From positions 1 to 51,187 of the forward strand of contig DXIS01000019.1 in assembly GCA_019112735.1 (NCBI GenBank): a DNA stretch of 51,187 bases, given 5' to 3'. The translations under genes were made by a program, and so were the position numbers. Under the pieces are notes generated by a model. The model made no database searches. It was not told where the DNA came from and saw nothing but the letters and a program-made list of their open reading frames with translations. This stretch comes from Candidatus Mediterraneibacter guildfordensis (lineage in GTDB: Bacteria; Bacillota; Clostridia; Lachnospirales; Lachnospiraceae). Below, piece by piece: positions 8,240 through 17,025 of the stretch; position 1 is the first letter of the stretch; the number at the start of each line of letters is the position of its first letter.

Positions 8240-8268
8240 TTGATTTTTACACTTTACAGTACTATAAT
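8240..8268 (+). promoter_or_regulatory. sigma-70 promoter of ilvE
   Basis: TTGATT, 17 bases, TATAAT, ending about 48 bases before the ilvE start. The preceding 180 bases after ilvN hold no recognisable gene except a doubtful 25-codon frame at 8141-8218. Confidence 0.65.
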
Positions 8269-8316
8269 GGCAGAGTAAAGGAATTAAGGATCTTTCCAGG
8301 CAGAGGAGGAATCACA

Positions 8317-9342
8317 ATGGAGAAGAAGAATATAGACTGGGAAAACCTCGGGTTCGGCTATATCCAGACGGACAAGAGGTATGTGGCAAATTATAAAGAC
8401 GGCAAGTGGGATGAAGGCGGCCTGACGGACGACGCCAATATTGTGATGAATGAGTGCGCGGGCGTGCTTCAGTATGCGCAGACTGTATTTGAAGGAATGA
8501 AAGCGTATACCACTGAGGACGGACGCATCGTGACATTCCGCCCGGACCTGAACGCGGCCCGCATGGTGGATTCTGCGAAACGGCTTGAAATGCCGGCATT
8601 TCCGGAGGACCGCTTTGTGGATGCGATCGTGCAGACGGTGAAGGCGAATGCGGCGTATGTTCCGCCGTACGGCTCCGGCGCGACGCTTTATATCCGGCCG
8701 TACATGTTCGGTATTAACCCGGTTATCGGCGTGAAGCCGGCTGATGAATATCAGTTCCGCGTATTTACGACGCCGGTAGGCCCGTATTTCAAGGGCGGCG
8801 CAAAGCCGATCACCATCTGTGTATCTGACTTTGACCGCGCGGCGCCGCACGGGACCGGCCACATCAAGGCGGGACTGAACTATGCCATGAGCCTGCATGC
8901 CATTGTGACTGCCCATGCAAATGGATTTGATGAAAATATGTATCTGGATTCTGCGACCCGCACGAAAGTGGAGGAGACCGGCGGAGCCAACTTTATCTTT
9001 GTGACAAAGGACAATAAGATCGTGACGCCGCATTCCGATACGATTCTCCCGTCGATCACGAGAAGATCGATCATGTACGTGGCGGAGCATTATCTCGGAC
9101 TCGAAGTGGAAGAGCGCGACGTTTACTTTGACGAGGTCAAAGATTTCGCAGAGTGCGGACTGTGCGGCACGGCTGCGGTTATCTCACCGGTCGGCAAAGT
9201 GGTGGATCACGGCAAAGAGATCTGCTTCCCGAGCGGCATGGAGAAGATGGGACCGACGACGCAGAAGCTTTACGACACACTGACGGGCATCCAGATGGGC
9301 CATATCGAGGCGCCGGAAGGCTGGCTGAAGGTAATCGAATAA
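8317..9342 (+). CDS. ilvE: branched-chain amino acid aminotransferase
   Basis: This PLP fold-type IV transaminase interconverts branched-chain amino acids and their 2-oxo acids with glutamate/2-oxoglutarate. The PLP lysine is K184 in GHIKAGLNYA, and the signature ETGGANFIFV with the later CGTAAVISPVG loop identifies the 340-residue class II BCAT type. RBS GGCAGAGGAGG lies close upstream. It has its own promoter and ends at a strong terminator, so it is a single-gene unit next to ilvBN. It supplies the last step of Val/Leu/Ile synthesis. Confidence 0.94.
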   Translation: MEKKNIDWENLGFGYIQTDKRYVANYKDGKWDEGGLTDDANIVMNECAGVLQYAQTVFEGMKAYTTEDGRIVTFRPDLNAARMVDSAKRLEMPAFPEDRFVDAIVQTVKANAAYVPPYGSGATLYIRPYMFGINPVIGVKPADEYQFRVFTTPVGPYFKGGAKPITICVSDFDRAAPHGTGHIKAGLNYAMSLHAIVTAHANGFDENMYLDSATRTKVEETGGANFIFVTKDNKIVTPHSDTILPSITRRSIMYVAEHYLGLEVEERDVYFDEVKDFAECGLCGTAAVISPVGKVVDHGKEICFPSGMEKMGPTTQKLYDTLTGIQMGHIEAPEGWLKVIE

Positions 9343-9362
9343 TCAAGAAATATAACCGGCAG

Positions 9363-9396
9363 AAAACCCCGCTGATCCTAAATCAGCGGGGTTTTT
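9363..9396. terminator. bidirectional terminator between ilvE and cutC
   Basis: AAAACCCCGCTGAT, five-base loop, ATCAGCGGGGTTTTT. Perfect 14-base arms with A-run on one side and T-run on the other, so it serves both convergent genes. Confidence 0.92.
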
Positions 9397-9405
9397 ATGT
9401 ACAGG

Positions 9406-10158
9406 TCATGCGAAAGCATCTTTGAGATAATCGACAGATGCCCTTACTGCGGCGCTGTCCGTGCGCACCAGTTTATAGTCTTTCTCTTCGGAAAGCCCCA
9501 GACCAATGCCAGACTTGCGGAATGTCATGGCGCTTTCGATTTCTATTTTCCCGGACATGTGATAGGAAGAGATGCCGGTATAGGGCACGAGCTTCTGGAT
9601 CACAGCCGGGCTGATCCCGCTGGCTGCCAGGATCTCGATCCGGCCCCGGCTCTTTTCCTGCAGTTCTTTAAGCAGTTCGCGTCCCTCCCAGGCCGTGGCC
9701 GCCTGGCCGCTGGTCAGGATCGTGTCATAGCCGAGGGAAATGACTTCTTCCATAGCCTGCAACGGATCCAGACACACGTCAAATGCGCGGTGCAGCGCGA
9801 TTTCCATATCGCCGGCGGTTTCTTTGAACCGGGCAAGCTGTCCGGTGTTCAGGGTGCCGTCTGGATTCAGGATGCCGACCACAACTCCGTCCGCGCCTTC
9901 CTCCCGGAAGATGGCGATTTCTTCATTGAGTTCATCGCACTCGTAGTTGCTGAAGCAGTAATCGCCGTACCGCGGGCGCAGCAGCGTCCGGATCTTCAGG
10001 TCCGTATATTTCCGGATCTGGCGGAACAGCGGAACCGACGGGGATACGCCGCCGATGACCAGGTCGCTGCAGAGCTCTACCCGGTCCGCGCCGCCTTCCT
10101 GGGCGGCAATGGCGGATTCCACGCAGTCTACACAGGTTTCAAGGATATAGTTTTTCAT
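9406..10158 (-). CDS. cutC: CutC family protein (copper homeostasis family, TIM barrel)
   Basis: The protein starts ETCVDCVESAIAAQEGGADR followed by VELCSDL, the conserved opening of CutC, and contains the TIM-barrel hallmarks IRTLLRPRYGDY, ALHRAFDVC and ILTSGQ. Its 250 residues match the family. CutC was first linked to copper tolerance, but the biochemical function remains poorly defined. Start 10158 is chosen because GAGGTG lies six to seven bases before it; the longer frame has no ribosome site. It lies 65 bases downstream of mgtE on the same strand and probably shares its transcript. Confidence 0.88.
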   Translation of the reverse strand: MKNYILETCVDCVESAIAAQEGGADRVELCSDLVIGGVSPSVPLFRQIRKYTDLKIRTLLRPRYGDYCFSNYECDELNEEIAIFREEGADGVVVGILNPDGTLNTGQLARFKETAGDMEIALHRAFDVCLDPLQAMEEVISLGYDTILTSGQAATAWEGRELLKELQEKSRGRIEILAASGISPAVIQKLVPYTGISSYHMSGKIEIESAMTFRKSGIGLGLSEEKDYKLVRTDSAAVRASVDYLKDAFA

Positions 10159-10223
10159 GGGTTTCACCTCGTTTGTCCGGATGCGGTGCATCCATATAGT
10201 AATTGAAGTATAACATAACAATC

Positions 10224-11555
10224 TTACAAGTTAAACAGCATGGTCGCAATATTGAAATAGATCAGGATCGAGAAAATGTCCACCAGCGTGGTGATCAGCG
10301 GCGACGCCATGATCGCCGGATCCAGATGCGCTTTGCTGGCGAGAAGCGGGAGCATGCATCCCACGAGCTTCGCTGCCACGACGGTGCCGATGAGCGACAG
10401 GGCGATGACCAGCGCAAGCGCAGGATCGTCATACTGGATCATAATGCGGACGCCGTTTGTGAAGGCGAGGACGGATCCCACGATGAGCGAGATGCGGAAT
10501 TCTTTAAACACGACCCGGAAAATATCCTGAAACCGGATCTGGGACAGCGCAATCCCCCGGATGATCAGCGTGGAACTCTGGGAACCGCAGTTTCCGCCGG
10601 TATCCATCAGCATGGGGATGAACGATACCAGGAGCGGGATGGCCGCGAATGCATTTTCATATTTTGTGATGATCGTCCCGGTGATGATGGATGTAAACAT
10701 CAGGATCAGCAGCCAGGGGATCCGGTTCTTCGCGTGGGCGAAGACGGATGTCTCAAAATACGTCTTTTCGCTGGGATTGATGGCCGCCATCTTGGTGATG
10801 TCTTCCGTGGCTTCTTCCACCATAACGTCCATGGCGTCGTCAAAAGTCACGATGCCGACCATCAGGCCTTCTGCATCGAGGACCGGGATGGCGAGGAAAT
10901 CATACCGGGTAAAGAGCTGCGCCACATCCTCTTTGTCCGTGTGGGTGCCGACCGATATGATCTCGGTTTCCATCAGGTCTCTGATCTGCACGTCATCGTC
11001 CGTTGTCATCAGGTCTTTGGCGGAGACGATGCCGATCAGCCGGCGGCGTTCCGTGACGTAGCAGGTGTAGATCGTTTCCTTGTGGATCCCGGTCTGCTTG
11101 ATGTGGGCCATCGCCTGGGCGACGGTCATATTTTCACGGATGTCCACATATTCCGTGGTCATAATGCTTCCGGCGCTGTCTTCCGGATAATTCAGGAGCT
11201 GGTTGATCAGGGCACGGTCCGACGTGCTGACAGTGTCGAGGATCCGGTTCACCAGATTGGCCGGGAGCTCTTCCAGGATATCTACCGTATCATCCATATA
11301 CAGATCGTCCAGCAGTTCTTTCAGTTCCTTTTCCGAAAAGATTTCCACCAGATATTTCTGCATGGAGCTGTCCATGTTGGCGAATACTTCCGCCGCCTTG
11401 TCTTTCGGGATCAGGCGGAAAGCAAGAGCCAGCTCGCGGTCGTCAAGCTCCGAGAGAAGGGAGGCTATGTCCACTTCGTTCATAACATCCAGAATACTTC
11501 TCACAGCTTTGTACTGACGCTGCTGGAGAAGCTTTACAAAAATTTCTTTGTTCAT
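10224..11555 (-). CDS. mgtE: magnesium transporter MgtE
   Basis: The order is an N-terminal helical MgtE_N domain (residues about 1-120), a CBS pair (about 125-245, with TGIHKETIYTCYVTE and DFLAIPVLDAEG), and a C-terminal membrane domain with five hydrophobic spans starting near residue 275. It forms a homodimeric Mg2+ channel gated by cytosolic Mg2+ through the CBS domains. MDTGGNCGSQSS in the first pore-lining part is a conserved family motif. Its start has GAGAGG eight bases upstream. It is controlled by an M-box riboswitch and terminator, and a short frame with an even better ribosome site overlaps its start. Confidence 0.95.
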   Translation of the reverse strand: MNKEIFVKLLQQRQYKAVRSILDVMNEVDIASLLSELDDRELALAFRLIPKDKAAEVFANMDSSMQKYLVEIFSEKELKELLDDLYMDDTVDILEELPANLVNRILDTVSTSDRALINQLLNYPEDSAGSIMTTEYVDIRENMTVAQAMAHIKQTGIHKETIYTCYVTERRRLIGIVSAKDLMTTDDDVQIRDLMETEIISVGTHTDKEDVAQLFTRYDFLAIPVLDAEGLMVGIVTFDDAMDVMVEEATEDITKMAAINPSEKTYFETSVFAHAKNRIPWLLILMFTSIITGTIITKYENAFAAIPLLVSFIPMLMDTGGNCGSQSSTLIIRGIALSQIRFQDIFRVVFKEFRISLIVGSVLAFTNGVRIMIQYDDPALALVIALSLIGTVVAAKLVGCMLPLLASKAHLDPAIMASPLITTLVDIFSILIYFNIATMLFNL

Positions 11556-11625
11556 GATAAGTACCTCTCTTTATGTAATTTTCCGTCTTAAAGCTGCATA
11601 TGTGATAACCGGCACCAGAGTCCAT
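11443..11625 (-). CDS. leader frame overlapping mgtE start, 60 residues
   Basis: ATG at 11625 is preceded by AAAGGAGGTGA with seven bases of spacing from GGAGG, an almost ideal Shine-Dalgarno. The frame (MDSGAGYHICSFKTENYIKR...) runs through the mgtE ribosome site and start in a different frame and ends about 110 bases inside mgtE. It lies after the M-box terminator, so it is translated only when Mg2+ is low. It could be a regulatory leader peptide that affects mgtE translation by coupling or by ribosome behaviour. No family is recognised; the ribosome site is the only strong evidence. Confidence 0.45.
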   Translation of the reverse strand: MDSGAGYHICSFKTENYIKRGTYHEQRNFCKASPAASVQSCEKYSGCYERSGHSLPSLGA

Positions 11626-11669
11626 AACCTCACCTCCTTTTTTCGTGTTTTGGATGAAATCTGCAAACA

Positions 11670-11703
11670 GAAAACTCCGTCACTGCCTGAACAATGACGG
11701 AGT
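11670..11703 (-). terminator. M-box attenuator terminator
   Basis: Read on the minus strand: ACTCCGTCA, loop, TGACGGAGT followed by TTTT. The arms are nine perfect bases. It lies between the M-box and mgtE. Confidence 0.85.
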
Positions 11704-11734
11704 CATAAAAATCATCAATCCATGAAAAGAAACA

Positions 11735-11905
11735 TGACCGGATGCATCGTTCAAGCTTTAGTATCGCAGGGCATATCAATTGCATTAGGCTGTACCTTCA
11801 CGACACAGCCTGCTGACCATCTTATCGTGTCTCCACGATCTCGCGGCAGCAATCTCCGGGATAAACCTGATCCCTGCGGTAACCTCACCTACCGAATGAT
11901 GTATT
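11735..11905 (-). ncRNA. M-box magnesium riboswitch (ykoK leader)
   Basis: On the minus strand the leader contains the M-box conserved blocks in order: GGTAGGTGAGGTTACCGC, then ATCAGG...CCCGGAGA, GCTGCCGCGAGA, the GGTCAGCAGGCTGTGTCG region, AAGGTACAGCC, and the CTAAAGCTTGAACGATG 3' block. The aptamer binds several Mg2+ ions and favours the downstream terminator when Mg2+ is abundant. It directly precedes mgtE. Boundaries are approximate. Confidence 0.93.
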
Positions 11906-11923
11906 CTGTTTTTTTACGTATCC

Positions 11924-11953
11924 ATTGTAGACTGGAAAGACTGGGAATGTCAA
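11924..11953 (-). promoter_or_regulatory. promoter of the M-box/mgtE transcript
   Basis: On the minus strand TTGACA and TACAAT are separated by 18 bases, just upstream of the M-box. Confidence 0.75.
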
Positions 11954-12042
11954 GAGAAAATCAGAACTGTCTTGCGGTACTGCATGGCCGTATAGTATAA
12001 TTTTTCAGACGGAATGAAATGGAAAAGAGTGAGGATAATATC

Positions 12043-12627
12043 ATGACAGAAGAACAGAAAGCACTGGCGGGATATCTTTATGACGCCCAGGAAGAAAGCC
12101 TCGGCATCGAGCGGAAGCGGAGTCAGGAACTGAATTTTGATTATAACAGCCTGCGCCCGTCCCAGGAGAAGGAACGAGAGGAGATTATCCGGCGGGAGAT
12201 GAAGAAGACCGGGAAGAAATTCCGGATCGAACAGCCTTTTTACTGTGATTTCTGGGGGCGTGTGACGCTTGGTGAGAATTTCTTCTCCAACTACAATTTC
12301 GTGCTCCTTGCAGGAAATGAAGTGACCTTCGGGGACGATGTGCGCATCGGGCCGAACTGCGGGATCTACGCGGCGGGACATGCCTTTGACCCTGAGCGGC
12401 GGGCGGCCGGCTATGAATATGCGCGCCCGGTGCATATCGGCAATAACGTCTGGATCGGCGGCCATGTGGCGATCGTGTCCGGGGCGACGATCGGGGACAA
12501 TACGATCATTGCGGCCGGGAGCGTGGTGATCGGGGATATCCCTGCAAATGTACTTGCAGGCGGCAACCCGTGCCGGGTGATCCGCGAGATCAGTCCGGAG
12601 GATGACCGGAAATATATGATGGAGTAA
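12043..12627 (+). CDS. sugar O-acetyltransferase, maltose/galactoside acetyltransferase type
   Basis: The N-terminal Mac domain (EEQKALAGYLYDAQEESLGI, residues 3-22) and the left-handed beta-helix hexapeptide repeats in the C-terminal half identify the Maa/LacA group, which transfers acetyl from acetyl-CoA to the 6-hydroxyl of sugars. The catalytic His is in AAGHAFDPERR. The protein has 194 residues, as usual. The start at 12043 is chosen because GAGG is eight bases upstream and homologues begin at this point; an ATG at 12019 is less likely. The next gene, also of hexapeptide fold, is broken. Confidence 0.88.
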   Translation: MTEEQKALAGYLYDAQEESLGIERKRSQELNFDYNSLRPSQEKEREEIIRREMKKTGKKFRIEQPFYCDFWGRVTLGENFFSNYNFVLLAGNEVTFGDDVRIGPNCGIYAAGHAFDPERRAAGYEYARPVHIGNNVWIGGHVAIVSGATIGDNTIIAAGSVVIGDIPANVLAGGNPCRVIREISPEDDRKYMME

Positions 12628-12693
12628 TACGGCAGGCAGACCCGGGAAGAATGATCATTGCAAAAAAGAGGATAGCAGGAAAGGAGCAGGCAT

Positions 12694-13097
12694 ATGTCAG
12701 AAAATATAAGCAGTACAGCCAGCATTGCAAAAGGAGCGGTGGTCGTCGGCGATGTGACAGTCGGGGATTATACCAGCATCCTTCGGTGATCGGCGATTAT
12801 GTGACGGTGGGACACAATGCGGTTGTCCATGGGTGTACGGTCGGGGACTATAGCCTGATCGGTATGGGCGCGGTCGTCCTGAACGGTGCAAAGATCGGAA
12901 AACATTGTCTCGTCGGAGCGGGCAGCCTTGTGCTGGAAGGCCAGGAGATCCCGGACGGCAGTCTGGCCGTGGGCAATCCGGCGAAAGTAAAACGGATGCT
13001 GACGGAGCAGGAGAAGCAGAAGATCTATGAGAACAGCATGGTTTACGTGGAGACGGGAAAGCGGCTGAAAAAAGACGGATATGCACGAAATGAATGA
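12694..13097 (+). pseudogene. gamma-carbonic-anhydrase-like protein, internally deleted
   Basis: The 5' part (12694-12780, after AAAGGAG) reads MSENISSTASIAKGAVVVGD... up to DYTSI, then stops at TGA 12787. The 3' part continues in another frame from about 12777 with HPSVIGDYVTVGHNAVVHGC to the end at 13097. In intact relatives about 30 residues (WYNAVIRGD... to the VH motif) lie between these points. Those residues include the first metal-binding His; the two later His remain in GHNAVVHGC. The junction CAGCATC can be read both as the end of T-S-I and the start of H-P, so the deletion probably occurred between short direct repeats. The product should be inactive. Confidence 0.75.
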
Positions 13098-13179
13098 AAT
13101 ATTTCTGAAAATCTGTTATAATCAGAAAAGCGGATGAAATCGTCCGGATATTATTTCAAAAAGAAAAGAGGAACTTATC

Positions 13180-14640
13180 ATGGAGTACAAGATCACCGGA
13201 TACAAACCGGAAAAGTTATTTCATTTTTTTGAGGATGTGTGCGCGGTCCCGAGAGGATCAGGACACGAGAAGGGGATCAGCGATTTCCTTGTAAAATTCG
13301 CAAAAGACAGAGGTCTGTGGGTATACCAGGATGACAGCTACAATGTCATCATCAAAAAAGAAGGCAGCGAGGGCGCGAAGGACAAGGCTCCGGTCATGCT
13401 GCAGGGACACATCGACATGGTCTGCGACAAACGTGCAGGCGTGGAGCATGATTTTGAGAAAGAGGGCATCGACCTGGTGCTGAAGGACGGCGTGCTCTCC
13501 GCAAACGGAACAACACTCGGCGCGGACAACGGCGTGGCGATCGCCCTGATGATGATGGTGCTGGATGACGATGAGATCAAACACCCGCCGGTTGAGTGTG
13601 TGTTCACAACCGAAGAGGAAGTGGGTCTCAACGGCGCACAGGCGCTGGATAAATCACAGATCACGGCGCGCACGATGATCAATATGGACTCAGAGGAAGA
13701 GGGCGTTGCGACGATCAGCTGCGCCGGCGGACTGAGAGTCCAGCTTACGAGAAAAGTGGAGAGAGCTGCTGCGGAAGGCACGCTTGTACAGGTGAAGATC
13801 GAAGGGCTTCTCGGCGGACACTCCGGAACAGATATCGACAAAGAGCGCCAGAATGCAAATATCCTGATGGCCCGCATGGTTGACCAGATCATGAAGAATA
13901 CAGACGGAAAACTGGTTACATTTGCCGGCGGAACCAAGGATAACGCGATCACAAGAGAATGTGCGGCTTCCCTGATCTATGCAGACAAGGCAGAAGCGGA
14001 GAAAGCAGAGAAGCTGGCGACAGAGCTGGCGGAAACATTTGCAGATGAGATCTCCGCGTTTGAGCCGGATTTTGCCTGCGAGGTTTCTGTTGAAGAGGGC
14101 CAGAGCGCAGCGGCGCTGAAAGATGAGGATGCGAAAGCATTCATCGGCGCGATCCGCCTTGCTCCGAACGGTGTGTACAGACGCAATATTAAAATGGACG
14201 GCTTCGTTGTCGTTTCATCCAACCTGGGTGTTACAAGAGCGGACGAGGACGAACTGGTGATCACGATCTCCCCGCGTTCTTCCGTGGCGTCTCTTCAGGA
14301 GGATACGAAAGCGCGTTTTGCCCTGCTGGCCGAGACTTTCGGATTCGAGATCTCCTACAGCGGACAGTATCCGGGATGGGATTACAAAGAAGATTCAAAG
14401 ATCCGTGAAGTGTTCGTGGAGAGCTACAGAGAGCTGTTCGGCAGCGAACTGAGACTGGAGGCGCTTCACGCAGGACTGGAGTGCGGACTGTTCTCAGAGG
14501 CGCTTCCGGGACTGGATGCGATCGCAGTGGGACCGACGCTTTACAATGTCCACACGCCGGATGAAAATGTGCCGCTTGATTCCTTTGAGCGTTTCTACGA
14601 ACTGCTCAAAGACGTGCTCGGAAGACTGGCAGCGGCATAA
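13180..14640 (+). CDS. pepD: aminoacyl-histidine dipeptidase (M20C, PepD)
   Basis: This is a dizinc peptidase of 486 residues that cleaves Xaa-His and other dipeptides in the cytosol. Metal and catalytic motifs are visible: QGHIDMVCDKR (His and the neighbouring Asp), GADNGVAIALMM (bridging Asp), TTEEEVGLNGA (general-base Glu and ligand), INMDSEEEG, and the C-terminal His in LHAGLECG. The central lid domain interrupts the catalytic domain, as in PepD. AAAAGAGGAAC precedes the start; a TATAAT box lies about 60 bases upstream at 13117 with a poor -35. It is followed by its own hairpin terminator. Confidence 0.93.
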   Translation: MEYKITGYKPEKLFHFFEDVCAVPRGSGHEKGISDFLVKFAKDRGLWVYQDDSYNVIIKKEGSEGAKDKAPVMLQGHIDMVCDKRAGVEHDFEKEGIDLVLKDGVLSANGTTLGADNGVAIALMMMVLDDDEIKHPPVECVFTTEEEVGLNGAQALDKSQITARTMINMDSEEEGVATISCAGGLRVQLTRKVERAAAEGTLVQVKIEGLLGGHSGTDIDKERQNANILMARMVDQIMKNTDGKLVTFAGGTKDNAITRECAASLIYADKAEAEKAEKLATELAETFADEISAFEPDFACEVSVEEGQSAAALKDEDAKAFIGAIRLAPNGVYRRNIKMDGFVVVSSNLGVTRADEDELVITISPRSSVASLQEDTKARFALLAETFGFEISYSGQYPGWDYKEDSKIREVFVESYRELFGSELRLEALHAGLECGLFSEALPGLDAIAVGPTLYNVHTPDENVPLDSFERFYELLKDVLGRLAAA

Positions 14641-14673
14641 TCGGCGGAAGAATACAGTAAATGATGAGAATAA

Positions 14674-14702
14674 GGGCGGTATCCGGAGGGATGCCGCTCT
14701 TT
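14674..14702 (+). terminator. terminator after pepD
   Basis: GGGCGGTATCC, loop GGAG, GGATGCCGCTC with two G-T pairs, then TTT. The T-run is short, so read-through into the XdhC gene is possible. Confidence 0.6.
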
Positions 14703-14718
14703 GTAAATGAGGTGTTTT

Positions 14719-15738
14719 ATGAACCGGTTTTATGAAGAGTTAAAAACAGCGCTGGCTCTGCCGGAAGGCGATATCTGGTCAGAGACGGTTCTTGCCGGGG
14801 AACATGCCGGGGAGAAACGGCTGAGCTGCGGGGACGGCGTCGGCGCGGAAGGGGAGCAGAAAGTGAAAGCCCTGCATGATACAGAATCGCAGACAAGGAT
14901 CTATCGTGAGCGGATCGGCCGTACACCGAAGATGATCATCTGCGGGGCCGGCCATGTATCCATGCCTATTATCCGTATGGGAAAGAGGCTTGGCTTTATG
15001 GTGACCGTGATCGAGGACCGGCCCAAATTCGCGGATCATGCCCGCGCGGCCGGGGCGGACCAGGTGCTCTGTGAGCCTTTCTCAGACGGACTTTCGAAGA
15101 TCCGGGGCGATTCGGATTCCTGGTTCATCATCGTGACGAGAGGGCACCGGTACGACACGGAATGTCTGGAAGCCATCCTGCGGAAACCGTATGCCTATGT
15201 GGGAATGATGGGCAGCCGCCGCAGAGTGGCGATCGTGAAAGACCAGCTGGAAGCGAAAGGCGTATGCCGGGAGGCGCTGGACGGGGTGCATACTCCGATC
15301 GGGCTGAAGATCGGCGCGGAGACGCCGGAGGAGATCGCGGTGTCTGTGATGGCGGAGATCATCCAGGTGAAGAATGCCGGATTCGGAAAAGACGGCAAAG
15401 CAGAAAGGTGCCGAACGGGCGGCTATTCTACGGAACTGCTGGATGCGGTTCTGGATCCGGATGACAGCAGAGAAAAAGTTCTGGCGACGATCATTTCCAG
15501 GAAGGGATCCGCGCCCCGTAGCGTGGGCACGAAGATGCTGATCCGGGCGGACGGGACCACGGTGGATACGATCGGCGGCGGCTGTATTGAAAGCGAAGTG
15601 ATCCGAAAAGCGCTGCTGATGATGCGTGCGGAGGATGAGGGATTCCGGCTCTGCACTGTGGATATGACTGCGGATGCCGCGGAGGATGAAGGCATGGTCT
15701 GCGGCGGCGTGGTGGAAGTTATGCTGGAGAAAGTGTGA
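14719..15738 (+). CDS. XdhC/CoxI family molybdenum hydroxylase maturation factor, domain-swapped order
   Basis: XdhC proteins bind molybdenum cofactor and help insert its terminal sulfur or selenium into xanthine dehydrogenase-type enzymes. Here the Rossmann-type XdhC_C domain comes first (MIICGAGHVSMPIIRMGKRL near residue 70, then MMGSRRR), and the CoxI-like domain comes last (ISRKGSAPRSVGTKMLI, TIGGGCIESEV, about residues 255-335). Classical XdhC has the reverse order. The start has GAGGTG upstream and removes four residues of a longer frame. The next gene, guanine deaminase, begins three bases after its stop, tying it to purine metabolism. Confidence 0.82.
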   Translation: MNRFYEELKTALALPEGDIWSETVLAGEHAGEKRLSCGDGVGAEGEQKVKALHDTESQTRIYRERIGRTPKMIICGAGHVSMPIIRMGKRLGFMVTVIEDRPKFADHARAAGADQVLCEPFSDGLSKIRGDSDSWFIIVTRGHRYDTECLEAILRKPYAYVGMMGSRRRVAIVKDQLEAKGVCREALDGVHTPIGLKIGAETPEEIAVSVMAEIIQVKNAGFGKDGKAERCRTGGYSTELLDAVLDPDDSREKVLATIISRKGSAPRSVGTKMLIRADGTTVDTIGGGCIESEVIRKALLMMRAEDEGFRLCTVDMTADAAEDEGMVCGGVVEVMLEKV

Positions 15739-15741
15739 GCC

Positions 15742-17025
15742 ATGAGAAAGAATATACTGATATTGAAAGGCAATATTATTTATACAAAGACACCGGAGAA
15801 TTTTACCGTTTGCGAGCACAGCTATCTTGTGTGCAGGGACGGGAGCGTGGACGGCATTTACCGGACGCTTCCCTTCCGGCTGGGCGGCAATCCGATCCGT
15901 GACTTCGGCGACTGTCTGATCATACCGGGACTTACGGATCTGCATGTCCATGCACCCCAGTATCCGATTCGTGGATTCGGGATGGATCAGGAACTTCTGG
16001 ACTGGCTGGAAGCGAATATATTTCCGGAGGAAGCCCGGTATGAAGACACGGATTATGCCGGACGCGCGTACGGGATCTTCGCAGAGAACCTGAAGCGGAG
16101 CGCCACGACCCGGGCCTGCGTATTTGCCACTGTGCACCGCCCGGCGACGATGAAGCTGATGGATCTGCTGGAACAGACCGGGCTGGAGACATTTGTGGGA
16201 AAGGTAAATATGGACCGGAACTGTCCGGGGTATATCTGTGAGGAAACGCAGGAATCACAGGACGAAACTGAAGACTGGCTCAGGGATGTGGCCGGACGGA
16301 ACTATCAGCATACCCGGCCGGTGCTGACGCCCAGGTTCATACCGGCCTGTTCGGATGCACTGATGGAAGGATTGAAAAAGATCCAGGCAGAGAGCCATCT
16401 CCCGGTACAATCCCACCTGTCCGAGAATCCGCAGGAAGCGGCGTGGGTTGCAGAACTCCGTCCGGATGCGGAATTTTACGGAGATGCATATGACCGGTCC
16501 GGTCTTTTCGGGGGAGCGGACTGCCCGACCATCATGGCGCACTGCGTATACAGTGATGACCGGGAGATCGCCCGCATGAAAGAAAAGGGTGTGTTTATTG
16601 CCCACTGCCCGGAATCGAACATGAATCTCTCCTCCGGCATCGCACCGGTCCGGAGATATCTGGAAGAGGGGATGCGCATCGGACTTGGGAGCGATGTGGC
16701 AGGCGGTTCGACAGAGAACATGTTCCGCGCCATGTCCTTCGCCGTGCAGGCATCGAAAATGCGATGGCGCCTCACGGATCAGACGGAAGCTCCGCTGACG
16801 GCAGAGGAAGTTTTCTATATGGCTTCAAAAGGTGGAGGTGCATTTTTCGGAAAGACCGGGAGTTTTGAGAATGGATATGATTTTGATGCAGTTGTGATGG
16901 ATGACAGCCGCCTGAGATCTCCCCGCCCGCTCGATGTCCGGAGCAGGCTGGAGAGAATGATCTATCTGGCGGATGAGCGCGAGATCCGCGCCAAATTCGT
17001 GAAAGGGCAGGAGATCAGTCTATGA
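15742..17025 (+). CDS. guaD: guanine deaminase
   Basis: This amidohydrolase converts guanine to xanthine and ammonia. The GuaD signature is present: IIPGLTDLHVHAPQYPIRG, then MDQELLDWLEANIFPEEARY, with zinc ligands in HVH, QSHLSE, MAHCVY and GSDVAGG. At 427 residues the length is normal. Start spacing to the xdhC-like gene is three bases, so the two are translated together. It feeds guanine into the xanthine pool used by the purine island that follows. The 3' end overlaps by 11 bases the convergent ferredoxin-type gene. Confidence 0.92.
   Translation: MRKNILILKGNIIYTKTPENFTVCEHSYLVCRDGSVDGIYRTLPFRLGGNPIRDFGDCLIIPGLTDLHVHAPQYPIRGFGMDQELLDWLEANIFPEEARYEDTDYAGRAYGIFAENLKRSATTRACVFATVHRPATMKLMDLLEQTGLETFVGKVNMDRNCPGYICEETQESQDETEDWLRDVAGRNYQHTRPVLTPRFIPACSDALMEGLKKIQAESHLPVQSHLSENPQEAAWVAELRPDAEFYGDAYDRSGLFGGADCPTIMAHCVYSDDREIARMKEKGVFIAHCPESNMNLSSGIAPVRRYLEEGMRIGLGSDVAGGSTENMFRAMSFAVQASKMRWRLTDQTEAPLTAEEVFYMASKGGGAFFGKTGSFENGYDFDAVVMDDSRLRSPRPLDVRSRLERMIYLADEREIRAKFVKGQEISL

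Noticed and set aside
10203-11591. A 462-residue plus-strand open frame opposite mgtE
   Set aside because: Antisense shadow; residues are dominated by Asp, His, Arg and Gln, and mgtE on the other strand is clear.
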